64,000 nt of DNA, from contig OX393563.1 of assembly GCA_947652115.1 (NCBI GenBank), positions 25,171,435 through 25,235,434 of the forward strand, written 5' to 3'. The stretch comes from Blastomussa wellsi. Taxonomy: Eukaryota; Cnidaria; Anthozoa; Scleractinia; Plerogyridae. Below are positions 45,879-57,770 of the stretch, in pieces. Each line of letters starts with the position of its first letter. The first letter of the stretch is position 1. The notes under the pieces were generated by a model. That model was not told the origin of the DNA. It made no database searches and worked only from the letters and a program-made list of their open reading frames with translations. The translations under genes were made by a program, and so were the position numbers.

Positions 45879-46244
45879 AGCAGAGAAGTTACTATCGATA
45901 CCATTCTTATATCAACCGCTACTGAGAGAGTGACGGTGCTACAGGAAACTCTGCTTCGATGCGATGTTGATCAACAGTTTCCATGGACCATGTGGTACAT
46001 CAACTATCAAACTTGGTACGGGGAGAAAAAATGCCAGTTAGCACATGAAATGCAGTAACTTCCATCTCAAGGGACCATCACCTGAAATTATCGCAAGAGA
46101 AAAGAGAAGTTGGTACATGAAATTAAGCTGTACGAACGCGAAAGAAAACTTTTAGTTCGTCCATTCAAGGCCAGGGTCGAGGCATTCAGGTACGATGTCC
46201 TCTTATCACTTGACTCTACTGTCTTCAATACAGCAGGGTATTGA
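45879..46244 (+). pseudogene. Mostly open frame downstream of the membrane-protein stop
   Basis: The frame of exon 45732-45878 continues with only two further stops (TAA 46056-46058, TGA 46083-46085) until TGA 46242-46244. The residues look coding-like: QQFPWTMWYINYQTWYGEKK in the first part, YERERKLLVRPFKARVEAF in the second. This suggests a longer ancestral C-terminus broken by stops, unrecognised splicing, or stop readthrough. No family recognised; it could still be chance. Confidence 0.3.
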
Positions 46245-46669
46245 GAGTTGACTGGCATTAACCTCGGTGACTAGATCACCAGAAAAATGTGCTAATTAAT
46301 AATAACAATTCGGCGATCGTCAGTAGACAAATGAAAGCATATCTCTCAAGTACAGTGCATGACGGTGGCATTCAAAGAGAGTCAAATTACGAATGGCCCT
46401 GCCTCTAATCCAAAGAAGCGATTCAGTTTCATGCTCAGTAAACTTCGCTGCCTTAACCATCCTCTTTGGCGTTTTTCTACTATTTAAAACAGTCAGGTTT
46501 GAAGCTTTGTTAGTTTTGAAGATAAATAATAAATTCATTATTGGCAAGAATTTTATACGAACTTGCACGAAAATGCTTTCATTTAGCATTCAATCTTCAA
46601 TATGGCAATGAATTTCACCAAAGAAATCAAAATTAAGTTGACGTCAATAAATCCAAATGCTTTGTTATA

Positions 46670-46870
46670 CTAAAGCTGCTTAAATAAAATGTGCATTTTA
46701 TTTAAGGGGAATCGAATGAAAGTTCTCTTGATCTCGTCATAGAAGCCACTGTCGCTGAGTGAGCGTTCGCCTTGCTCGTAATCTGTTCCCACGATCCCAG
46801 CTACTGATCCGGAGGGAATCGCCGCGCTAGCTAGCAAGAACGCCAACGAAACAGTGACGAAATGAAGCAT
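46670..46870 (-). CDS. Small secreted-peptide candidate (66 aa)
   Basis: Starts at ATG 46870-46868. The first residues form a textbook-like signal sequence (MLHFVTVSLAFLLASAAIPS) followed by a short acidic segment and EIKR, a possible dibasic processing site, before a basic tail. It has no cysteines, so a disulfide-rich peptide is unlikely. A precursor of a small secreted peptide, or a first exon with the remainder unseen, are both possible. Not recognised; the short length keeps confidence low. Confidence 0.33.
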   Translation of the reverse strand: MLHFVTVSLAFLLASAAIPSGSVAGIVGTDYEQGERSLSDSGFYDEIKRTFIRFPLNKMHILFKQL

Positions 46871-47188
46871 GAAGTATTTCTGTACTGCGTTACACTGTTG
46901 AGCTTTTAAACTTTTTTATCATATTACGTTTTAACTTTTAATCATTGGTACCAGCGGCTCCACGAGTTAACGGAATTTTAATTCCAAAACAGGAAACTTT
47001 TTTGCCTGAATTAAGATTCTCAAAGTTTTTAAAATGAGTAGCCTTTGACGATAAAATTTCTACCGAATTTTCTATCATGTTTTTCCTACAGACATGCAAA
47101 AACCTTTGAAAACCTCTTTAGACTGTGTGAGACAATTGAATTAACGCTGATTGACTGACTTATTCAGCTGTTATCTGAAAGGTTATTA

Positions 47189-47668
47189 CAGTCAAACCAA
47201 GTGAAGCGTACCCCCCTAGAGTACATTAATTGATAGGACTAGGCGAACAAGAGATGCTCCATTACAAAATGGAGGCAAGGAACTAACTTGCATGGGAAAC
47301 CTCTCAGACAAAATTCGTGACTTGCAAGTGACAGCACGTAATGCTAGGAAAACAACTGGCTTTGACTACTTTTCAATTTCCCATGGCAGAAGTGAGTCAC
47401 GTAAAAATATTCACGAAAAACTTGTAAGAGCTTCGCTATAAAACTCTTCTTCCCACCATTTACACAAATAAGAATTTCTGCAAGTTCTACGAGATATAAA
47501 TAGCCAAGAAAAGCTCTTGCCTAGTCCAATCAAAATTATCTTCTGAGTTGAGCCTTGATCCGCTCGTTTTCAAACCGAATGCAACATTGAAACGAATAAC
47601 GGGTTCAATTTTCGAATAATCAATTCATTAATGTACTCTAGGGGGGTACGCTTCACTTGGTTTGACTG
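47189..47668. mobile_element. Tc1/mariner-like MITE with ~45-bp inverted repeats and TA duplication
   Basis: The left end is CAGTCAAACCAAGTGAAGCG followed by TACCCCCCTAGAGTACATTAAT; the right end is its inverse. TA flanks both sides (47187-47188, 47669-47670). The 480-bp element has no transposase frame. The arms are nearly identical, suggesting recent insertion. Confidence 0.75.
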
Positions 47669-47869
47669 TAAAACTCTGCATAAATAATACAACTCAATGA
47701 AAAGTAATTAAATTAAGAAGCAAGTAAGTAAGAGCCCATGTGGGCTAATTGGCGACACTGTATTAACTCTGCCTACAAATTATCATTAACAGTATAAAAA
47801 AAAAATCGCTTAAAAATAGGATAGAAATATTGTTCTATGATAAAAGAAAATAAAAGAATATACAAAGAA

Positions 47870-48125
47870 ACTTTAAAAGTGTTGGATCTGAGGGCACAAC
47901 AAAAGGCAAATAGGCCTTAGGGAGAGGCTGGCGTTCATTTGAAGCATCGGTATTAAGCGTGGAATGCCAAGATTCTAAGAATAAGCAGCGTTTTTCCCGA
48001 CTGCTAATGCCACTTTCTAGTATTTCTACATAATTGGGATGGATATCATGTCCAGTCGCTTTCGCGTACTGTTTCATTGCCGAATCATTGTTTCCTCTTG
48101 TGCCAAGTGTATGGTCTGCTACTGG
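47870..48125 (-). pseudogene. Penelope-like element C-terminal (GIY-YIG region) fragment, minus
   Basis: The frame contains GNNDSAMKQYAKATGHDIHP then EILESGISSREKR, CLFLESWHSTLN and ERQPLPKAY. This is the pattern of the region after the GIY-YIG nuclease in Penelope-type reverse transcriptases. It is 5'-truncated. A homologous plus-strand fragment lies at 48880-49145. Confidence 0.6.
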
Positions 48126-48169
48126 AAGTTTCAAGATGTTTTTCTTTCGCCATTGTAAACAAAAGAGCA

Positions 48170-48550
48170 CGATCCATTTGACTTGGTTAGAATCCAAAGA
48201 ATCCAAGAAATCCAAAGAAATGTCTCACGGTGGATCCTTGGTGGATCTATTGATTATACCGGATGGATGGAACTTAAGTCCCGTAGGGAATTTCTATCGA
48301 TGATTCAATTATTTAAGTTTATTAATGGTTCTTCGAGAGTTAAGCTTGACAATTATCTATCGTTCTCTCGTGCTAGCACTAGATCAAGAAATAGTAGGAA
48401 GATTTGGAAACCTTTTTCAAGAACTAATATTTAAAATTCTCTTTCTGGCATAGATATATAGATAGATGGAACTTGCTACCAGATTCCCTAATCTTCATTG
48501 TCAAAATTTAAAAAGGGCTTAAGAGATCACTTTTTAACTAGTGCGTAAAT
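48170..48550 (+). pseudogene. LINE 3'-end (reverse transcriptase tail) fragment
   Basis: The frame reads RIQRN-VSRWILGG...YTGWMELKSRREFLSMIQ, then LFKFINGSSRVKLDNYLSFS and TRSRNSRKIWKPFSRTN, followed after a stop by RWNLLPDS. These are typical of the C-terminal tail of non-LTR reverse transcriptases in invertebrates. It is truncated, with interrupting stops. Confidence 0.6.
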
Positions 48551-48879
48551 TTTCTATGAATATGAAATTGTTGCGATTGTATATTTAATTGATAATTAGA
48601 TAACTTTGATGACTCCATTATGAATAGATATATGTTAGTGATATCTTTTACATCTCTTTTTACATTATATTAGCTTTTATCTAGATCTATATTTCCTTGA
48701 TAGCTTTGTAGATATCTTTAGGGGGTCATCTTACATGAGGATTCAGTTCCTCCCTGATGGCAGCCTTTTTGTATTGATTATTACAAATGAAGTTGTTATA
48801 AGTCACTCGAGTCTCGCCTGGACGCCCTTTTGGTTTCTTGAACACGTCACCAAGTTTCTTGAACACATCACGAAAGTCA

Positions 48880-49145
48880 AATGTAGAGCGTGCTCTTTTG
48901 TTTGCATTGGCGAAATCAAAAGATATTGGAACTCCCGGGGAAAGGAGCACAGGCCTGACACAAGAGAAAACAATGATTCGGCAATTAAACAGCACGCGGA
49001 AGTGACTGGACATGATATCCATCCCGATTATGTGGAAATACTAGAACGTGGCATTAGCAGTCGACAAAAAACGCTTATTCTTAGAATCTTGGCATTCCAC
49101 GCTAAATACCGATGCTGTAATTGTGCGCCTGCCTCTCCCTAAGGC
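48880..49145 (+). pseudogene. Penelope-like element C-terminal (GIY-YIG region) fragment, plus
   Basis: Contains CSFVCIGEIKRYWNSRGKEH (compare the nuclease motif with YxGETxR..RxxEH), then NNDSAIKQHAEVTGHDIHP and EILERGISSR. The remainder shifts frame. It forms an inverted pair with 47870-48125 around the LINE fragment. Confidence 0.6.
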
Positions 49146-49164
49146 CTATTTGCCTGTTGTTGTT

Positions 49165-52100
49165 TCCCTTAGGGATCAACACATGCCTTATTAATCATCT
49201 TGTTATTTTATTCTGACGAAGACAAATTTAGCTTCTTATACTTTTTATTTTCTTTTAACTTACATTCAGAAATTCTATACATACGAATTCGTCGATATCA
49301 TTGAACTATTCCCAGAAACTTTCAGAGCTATCTGGTAACATAGATCCGAGAAAAGCGATAAAATATTATTGCATACAGTAAAAGCAACTGAGTGTAATGA
49401 ACCGGTTAATGTCAAGTTCTACAAGCATTTAATGACATTGTGTGAAGGCGAACGTTTTCTTTTCATTTTTACTGTTTTGTTTCTGGCAAGTGGTTCATAT
49501 ACAAGATGCTGTGATTAACGGAAACTGGCATTCCCTCGTTGGATTATAACGTAATGAATCCATGCCACTGGTATCTTTCCACTAACAGGACCAACTTTAT
49601 ACATGACGGCCATGCCATGTACACAATAAATTATGTTTTATTTGTATATTCAACGATTGAGAATATCAGTCGGTCTTTCAAGGCTTTCAAATTATTCCGC
49701 GGAGCCAATATACAGTATCACAAACCTTTACCGAATATGAGCTATATATCATCGCCAGTTAAAGCATGATCCCCTCTTTACGTTCTCTACATTTGTCGTA
49801 TTTTCCATTGCAGCCTTCGCTTGTTTCAACACAAGCAGGGGTCATTATATAGCCTTTGTGTGTCATTTGTTTATGTCCTTGTTTCAGCTACGCAAACAAA
49901 ACAGACTTTATGATAATTGCCACGAAGACGAGGATAAGGGTCATGTAAGCTGCGAAAAGCTCCAAGTCGAATTTGTCGTCTTCAGGACTGGCAGTCGTCG
50001 AGTTCATGATACGCTAGAGTCACAAATTTTGCATCATTGAATGCGAAGTCCAGTTCGTCTTCTCGTTCAAGACTTTAACATACTGTTGGAATGTTTCATT
50101 CCTGACCCATTAATTAATGGAAATATTTCTACGTTAAGCCATCGGAGAGATAAACACAGCTTGTATATCATATCTAGGCTCAAAAATGGTTAGTCCTTTT
50201 CTTTGCTTGGTGGTTGCAAGGCTTGTGACACACCACGCTAAGGTGTCAGTGAAGTTCATCTGATTTCAAGTTATCGTATAGGATGTAAGCTGCTTGTTCC
50301 ATTCAAGTTCGTTTAGACGCAAGATCGTGACGTCACAATGCTCTGTTTTCAACACTGCAGATGAAGATTAATGACAATTAGTGGCGAGAGGCGCGGTGGC
50401 CTATAATGGTTAGTAGATAAATGTAAAAAAAATCTGCAAGACCACTGTTAACAAACCGATGAGAATTGCTAGATATCTTGTAGACCTGGATCAGTAAATT
50501 ATTCGCAAAGCAAACTGTCTGAACCGCAGACTTATCCTGACGGCCAAAACACTACATCCTTTAGGGTTAAATAGACGTGACGAAGCACGCTTATAGCACA
50601 TCAAAACTTGTTTATACAAGCCACAAACCACCATCTTTGAAATATATCAGTTATTTTATACAGCTAGTTGGTCAGCGGTATTACACAACATGGCGTGGCT
50701 TTTAAAAATAAAAGCAAACATGTTGACCAATTCGGCAGCAAATATATCTCCAAAAATGTCTCGACAGCTCATAAACTACGGCTTAGAGTTTTGTGTGTTT
50801 CCAAGAGGAGAGATTTACAACCTGCGCATGCGCAATGTGTTCCAAAATTACGAGCGCTTCGTTACGTAAACAAATCGAATTTTCTCGAAATCTAGTCACC
50901 AAAAATTGTGTGATTTTTGGCTTAGTTTGAGATAATACTACGACTCAAACACCTGAAGCATAAAAATAACAATCTGACAGAGGAAATCAGCAATACGCTT
51001 CAGAATTAAGCAGAATATACCTTTTGCAAACAAATAGAAAGCTCCCTGTCAGAATCTCGTAAACTTCCGTCCATAGAGATATATCACGGTCCATTAACAC
51101 ATGGGCAATTTTAAGTAAAACTCTAATAAGTTTATTGCACATGGAAACGGCCCACTTCACAAAATGATAAACTTCAGCGGTATTGTATAATATGTATGCC
51201 AAATATGGGCTCATCAGTTGTTAGCATTTAATTGTGACATTATTATGAAGTACAGGTACTCAGTGCGCTGGACTCCGGATCGAACGGGTTAAACCTTTGA
51301 AGGAACACCTGGTACCATCTCGTCCCAGGGACTCAAAATACCCGAAAATGCAATGTCTTTTTGGAGTTAAAGCTTTTAAAATATAACTAGCTGTAGCATG
51401 CCTCCATGGAGTCACGCTCTTTCAGCACCCTCATTATCCTGGATCCTCGCCTGGGACGATAGCTGCTGTGAAACAAAGGAGACAAAAAGTAGACGTGAAA
51501 GACTAATAACTAATCTCGTACCCAGATCTTCTCAACCCTCCGGAGAGAACATCTGGTAAAAGCCGATTTCGTTCGCGTCAAATGTGTGAGAAATCTGACA
51601 CATGATGCCACCACGCATGCTCGGCGATTTAAGTAGGTGGAAAGCTCACTTACTCGTTACAGCTAGGTCGTGAACTACCTACACTAGGTAACGCCAGCAC
51701 CACGGTGCTGAGATAGAGTTGAGGAAGAAAACAAGTCGACACCCATGTTTTGCTAATAAATTCAACTCCTCAACCCAGCTGTTAACGGCGGTGATGAAAA
51801 AGAGCACGCGCTCTATTTGACGCGGAGAAGCTAGCCGTAAGCGTCAGATTTGCGAAGTTTTCTTGACCTTTAATTATTTTGGAATTAATGTATAGCGCCT
51901 TGCACTATTTTTTGTTTTGCGCTCAAACACTATCAAAGAACCAAGTATAACAGAGAAGCGTCCTTCGCTAGTTGCTAAGACAGAATTAAAAAAAAAATCG
52001 ATTGTGGTTTTTGCACAGTCAAGGCCAAACATTGAGCTAAACAAATAACCCTTCTTAAAACTTCATAACCATTGGGCTCTGTTCAATATGCCCTTAGCAA

Positions 52101-52475
52101 CCAATCGATTACTATTCCACGCCGCCAACGAGATATTTCACAGCGATGTGATACATCAGGTGAGAAATGGAGTTATAGGATAGAAATTTTATAGAAAAAC
52201 AAACTATTGTGTGGTTTCTTTCTTAGCAACGACTTGATTGAACGCTTGATTGCGATTGGCGTCGTTGCCCGGCACTGTTATGTCTTCAAAGAAACTTTCC
52301 ATCTCCCACAGTGAAATTTTTGCTACAGATGACTCAACGAATCCAGTGGAAAGAGATGCGACGAAATGGAGGGGATTAAGCGGCTGGTGTAGATGAAGTG
52401 GGTTCAAACCCACTGAGAGCTGCATGAGAGAGACCAAAAGTATAGGCTGACAATATGTTAATAGACTTTGGGAGA
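49165..52475. other. Spacer without supported genes
   Basis: AT-rich. Near 51255-51275, GTGCGCTGGACTCCGGATCG resembles the SINE head at 36165, possibly a degraded copy. Open frames lack domains. Confidence 0.3.
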
Positions 52476-52479
52476 TTTA

Positions 52480-52760
52480 GAGGTGGCCTGAAGTGTGGAA
52501 AAAGGGACTTGCCATCAAGATTTTTAAGAAAGGTGATTTGCGCGATTGTAACAACTGGAGAGGAGTGGGTTTACTATCCGCCATTAGTAAGGTATTCTGC
52601 AGGATTCTGCTAGAACGGAACAAGAGAGGTTTAGACAGGAACGGAACAGATCAGAGCAGGCAATTGAGTGGATGGCGGGTATGTACACACCCGTCAGCGT
52701 GGACTTTAAAAAGGCCTTCGATTCGGTGGCAAGCTGACCTAATGTGTCAGTACATCTAGC
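52480..52760 (+). pseudogene. LINE reverse-transcriptase fragment
   Basis: The frame reads WKKGLAIKIFKKGDLRDCNN then WRGVGLLSAISKVFCRILLE R, the conserved RT block before the palm. A second frame downstream gives VDFKKAFDSV, which holds the first catalytic-motif region. The stretch between is deleted or frameshifted, so it is a dead RTE/CR1-type remnant. Confidence 0.65.
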
Positions 52761-54843
52761 AGTGGAAAATCCCCACTGCTAATAGGGGACACCTAACTAG
52801 AAACTATCTTAACTACAGTATCTAAAAAAACTATGTAAACAATCTAATAACTATGTAATATACAAAAAAGTCCAATAGAAGAGATTAAAATTATGAAATT
52901 ACGAATTACAAAGATGGCAGCCATTACATCCATCTAGGATGTTGCCTAGATCCAGCCTCCATATGTAGGTCTTAAACTGCTTTAGGATACCATGGCCAAA
53001 GGGTGATGGTGATGGTAGACATATACGAGGGCTTCGAGTGTGCCATTTATATTGACGAAGTGACAAATCAGACTGTTTCAAGATCAATTTCGGATCAAAG
53101 TTTCGGTTTGCATCATGGAGAAGACAATAGTAGGTAGAATTTCACAGCATTGCTGCATGGAAGACCTTGATTTCGCGGACTACATCGCACTGCTGCCTTC
53201 CAAGTTTAAACACCTGCACAAGACTGACCACAAAGCAGGCAGCCAGAGTTAATGCCTCAAACGTAATACAAGCAAATGCAAACCTCTGAGGACCGAGTAG
53301 CCAAATACTTTCATACTTTAGTGTAAGCAACAGAATACTGATTACGGTTTGCCGCAATATTTCTTTAGGGAGTTTAATTTTGCGAATTGACAAAGTTTGT
53401 GTATTTCGAAACCTTGCATTCAGTCTGTTTTTTACTTCTGAAAACTCCTTACGTCCGCATAGTTAACCTCAAACCGCAGTGCGGTTTGTTTGTCATTACT
53501 AGCATTTGTGTTGTAACCATGATAATCGCAGCATTGGTCAATGTTCGGTTCATTGATTCAAATCAGTTAATACGTGTGATGACGTAATTTAGAATGCGGT
53601 CTGAGATGTGCTCTGGTGAACGAGCGACGTGGGACCCTTTTTCTGGCCATTTAGAACCAAGGCAAAAACCACAAATGTTTCCTTCTGGCGTTTGTCACGT
53701 AGCCCCTGCAGAAGAAGACGGATCAGTCACGACACTAGTTTAAAATACGTGACCCTCAGTAGAAGGATCTAAATCTCTGTTAGGGGTTATGCCAGAGCTC
53801 GTACAGAATATATCAACAAAGAAACTTTTCTCGTCGACAATCACTGCATGACAAGTTAAAGCTATACTCTCGCCTCGTTCAGTGTTTCTATAATCAAGCC
53901 AAATAATGAAACGGCGATTAACAGCGAAAATTATCAGTAACCCAATGTTCTGAAATTGGTGAAGGTTGATCAGTTGAGGCTGCATGCGAACAACCGTTCC
54001 ACACAATACGGCATAACGAACAACAAAATAATTTAAGAATAAAGTCATCGCTCTATTAATGAAGTCGTTTACTTTGACTAGAAAGCCCTGTGTTTGCCGA
54101 CGGACATGGTTTTTGTCCATTGTGATGCCATATGACGTTATTAGATCCACTATCTTAGATTTAAAAAGTCAGAAAATAACGACAATTAGTACAAAATCAA
54201 ACCAAAATGCTAATGAAATGTAAAACTGCATGAATTTCACTGATGAAATCTGGTAAACATGTATGGCGTTGTGCAATTGCAATGACATTGTCAAATGTTT
54301 GAAAGTTTTAGCATCACAGAGTGTTTCCTTTTTTTTGAAAATGGGTGTCATCCACCCACTCCACACCCCCGCCCACCTCGCTCTCCTGTAAATTCTTGTT
54401 TCCACGTTCTAAATTTTCGCGGGACTGGGATCAAGCTAGTTTTCTGCGCCAAATAGTTTAGTCATCTGAACAAATTTTACTCATATTCCCCAAAAGAGCA
54501 AGAAACTTTGAATACGCATTGCCTGCACTTGTTTTAACTTAATCCAAAACCTTGCTTATATCGATTCGCCTGTTTGTATACATATGAAACGCTCACAAGG
54601 AAAGACCTTATTTCGCCTTGTTTTCTGGAAGCTGTACTGTATTTGAGATCTTAAAAGAGCACACGGTTCGGTCAAGTTTTTGTATACCACTCATATATTC
54701 GTATTTCATTTTTTTAAAGCAAAATCAGTTGTAAAATCTGTATGACTCGCTTTCACGGTATTTTGAGTCATTTTTTCGGCAACCTAAATTACCCAAAAAT
54801 TTAAGAAACCTAAAAATAACAGTTTGCTACGGACGAAAACTCC

Positions 54844-54976
54844 AAAGGAGTAATACCAAACCAAAACGGAACACGGATGGTTGCGGAAGGAGAAGATTGA
54901 AACGGATTGAAAATGACGATTTTGAAAAATTTAGGCTAAATTTTTCAAAGTACACGAGCGATGACGTAGCTCCTCC
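54844..54976. repeat. Short dispersed repeat, copy 3
   Basis: Starts AAAGGAGTAATACC and ends GTAGCTCCTCC. It shares GAGAAGATTGAAACGGATT with the 6098 copy and GAAAAATTTAGGCTAAATTT with the 45426 copy. Confidence 0.5.
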
Positions 54977-57601
54977 AACATGTATATTTCATCAACAGAA
55001 CTCCCATGACTCAGAAATAAAATTACCTTGCGTTAATAAATTAGTTATCCTTTCAATGCAATGTGAGTGAGGATGCAGTGAGCAAGAGTTATACAAGGAG
55101 AAAAGGACAGTTTGCTAATTTATGGATGTGTCTACGAAATAAATTTTTAACGGCTTAATTCGTTTTTGCTTCCAAATTATTTAATTTGCTTTGGCCTTTT
55201 CAAGTAACATTATCAGACCTTGAAAACAAGTTTCTCTATATGCTTGACCATTCTTCATCGTACATGTGTATACAGCCGCTACTAATTAATTTTATTTTAA
55301 CGGATAGCCTGCTAGCTTTAATAGCAAGTTGTTTTAGGTCCGTTTTCTAATGTTATTTGGGTGGTGCCTGTTGTTTTGGCCTCCATTTCCCAATAATACT
55401 GGAATTACTCTTTGTGTGCTGTATAGTGTTTGCATGTATCTTGAGAGCAACTTCCAGTGGCCGTTTTCAGTACGATGTTTTGGCTATCGTCGATCGAAAT
55501 CTGCTCTGCTAAATTGCAATTGCCCCCGCGTCGCCACCCAGCCTAGGGCGAAAAAGAGAGTGCACATTGCTGTTACCTCAGACGTGTTTATAACTCATTG
55601 TATCACTTAAAAAAGCATTACAGGAATATGTCCGAAACAGTGCGTTAAACACCATAGTTAGTGGCAACGAAAGCTAATTTTTAAAATCACAAGAGAGAAA
55701 GAAAGCTGTTTTCACTGAGAGTGGCACGTTGGAGACGTCGGCATGGCAACTGGCCGAGTAAAAATTACTTTCATGAACTTGACGCCGCAAACTTTCACCT
55801 GACTGTTGCCCTTGATTGTAAGTGCCCGGATATTCCGAACATTTTTAAAATCTTTCCTCGTTGCCAAGCGCTCTAAAAGCCCAATTGGCTGACTAATTAA
55901 TTTTATTCCAATGATATGGAGCCATGGTAATTTTTTGGGATGCCTTAAACTAGAGATTGTGTGCGTTTAACATAACTTGGTAGTGTTTAGAACTTGTTTA
56001 ACTGGGCTTGGTGCGAAATGATGCAATTAAGTTCTTTTATATTTGTTTTGCGTTTAACATTTGCGTTTAACATTTGCACAGCATTCCACTCATACTCCCG
56101 TCGTAATTATATAAACATCATTGTTGCCAGTTATAAACACTGCGTATTTGTACTTCGCCATCACGTTTGAGTAATCATGTGTGATAACCCCAATATCAAA
56201 CGACAGGTCCAGGCGCGAAATTACGTAATTAATCGAAATTATACTCACAGGCACGCGACAAGGAACGTGATCAAAATTTCCTCGAGTATACACACTTGAC
56301 TGGCGAAACAGTTCCTCTTTCTGGGTTTTCGCATGAAAGCTTACCTTCTACAATTTTAGTAAAACGTGAGATAATTTTAGTCAAGTTTTCTGTAAATGGG
56401 TTTCACGTCCACCGCCCATGGCCAAATTACTCAGCGTTCCTCGGCGCGGGCGGCAATTTTTTGATTTTTTTCTCTGTTAACCGTTTCCTTCAGTTTTGCT
56501 CCTTCAAAACCACTTCCGCAGAACTGGAGCACGTACAAAGCTGCTGAAACCTAAGTCAGTGCAACTTGGTAAAAGCTGGCCTAAAGATAAATATTTAGTT
56601 CTCTAGTAACAAAAATCCTTCACCTTCAGTTTATACAACCTAATTATAAGCCAGTATATTTTTCTCGTGTAAAAGGTGCGCCATATTTTACACTTAAAAG
56701 TTGATCTCAGTCTGGTTTTGTTATTGCCGAACTGTGGCGCTTCTCACAAAATTGCAGCTACTACTAAGAAATTTGAATAGCCTCATTTTGCTAATAATAC
56801 TAGAATCTCTATCAATTCCTTAGAAAGTTGTTTTCTTGTGGTTTCAGCTAAATCATATCTCAAAATTCATGCGGTTTGAACATATTTCACCGAGTATTTT
56901 ACGGACATCAATCATTTGGGACAGGGCAAACTGCTATTCTCGTCCATTCCTACCTTTGACCGCAAATTTAATTATTCCCTCGGCGCTCAGTGACAATTTA
57001 TGGAACCGTCATAACAACATGGAAAGGAAAATAGAACTTCACGGGTGCTCTCTCTAATTTGCGCACTACTAATGATGTAAAGTTCCATGCAACGAAGCGA
57101 GAAATTACTAAAAAGGGTAGAACGTTGCAATTTCCTCTCATACTGCATTGTCAGACTAAATAAAAAAGCCGACACAAGAATTACGCAGTGTGTAGCTGAA
57201 ACCACCTAACATTCCACAGCCCACATATTCAATTTCACGTTTTGTTCTTCAGGGTTCATCAACACAATATCAGGTGAGGATTAAATTTATTTTCTTAGAG
57301 TTATTTATCGAAATTTCTACAGAAAGGTTTTTGTCGGGGAAATTGGAATTACGAATTACGGAAAGAATACGGTTTCCTTAGCAACATTTTCCCCTTCCAA
57401 GGGAAAAGGCTTAAGTTTACAACTGCGATTTCCTGGTTCAAGACGTTTTCTGAAACACAATTATTTTAATGACTTTCTAAATTCCTTATGGAATTGCACA
57501 GTCGCTGTACGAGATCCTCACATGAAATCCATAGACTCGACCGAAGTCAGAGAATTCAACACCTCCGGTTGACCATATATCAATCTTAAAATTTACACAT
57601 G

Positions 57602-57606
57602 AATAG

Positions 57607-57651
<45 letters not shown>

Positions 57652-57770
57652 GTATAACAATATAATTTGGTTTTATCAACTGGGTTGATAATGTCAATTG
57701 GCCACCGTAAAGAGATTCAAGTGTTGATAATTGACATTATCAACCCAGTTGATAAAACCAAATTATATTA
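57602..57770 (+). mobile_element. Penelope-like palindromic unit lacking the ribozyme-like core
   Basis: The preamble AATAGAGGGGGTAAGTTTCT and GTGGTGCTGCGTCGGTGGGA match 39964-40022. It is followed by inverted arms (TTGGTTTTATCAACTGGG... and its inverse) that meet at CAAGTGTTGATAATTG, so the CCGACGA...GAAA core has been deleted. Confidence 0.6.

Noticed and set aside
53740..54150. Minus-strand 136-codon frame (and 53142-53393) suggesting membrane-type protein.
   Set aside because: No recognisable family, no matching neighbouring exons and a composition expected from AT-rich spacer.
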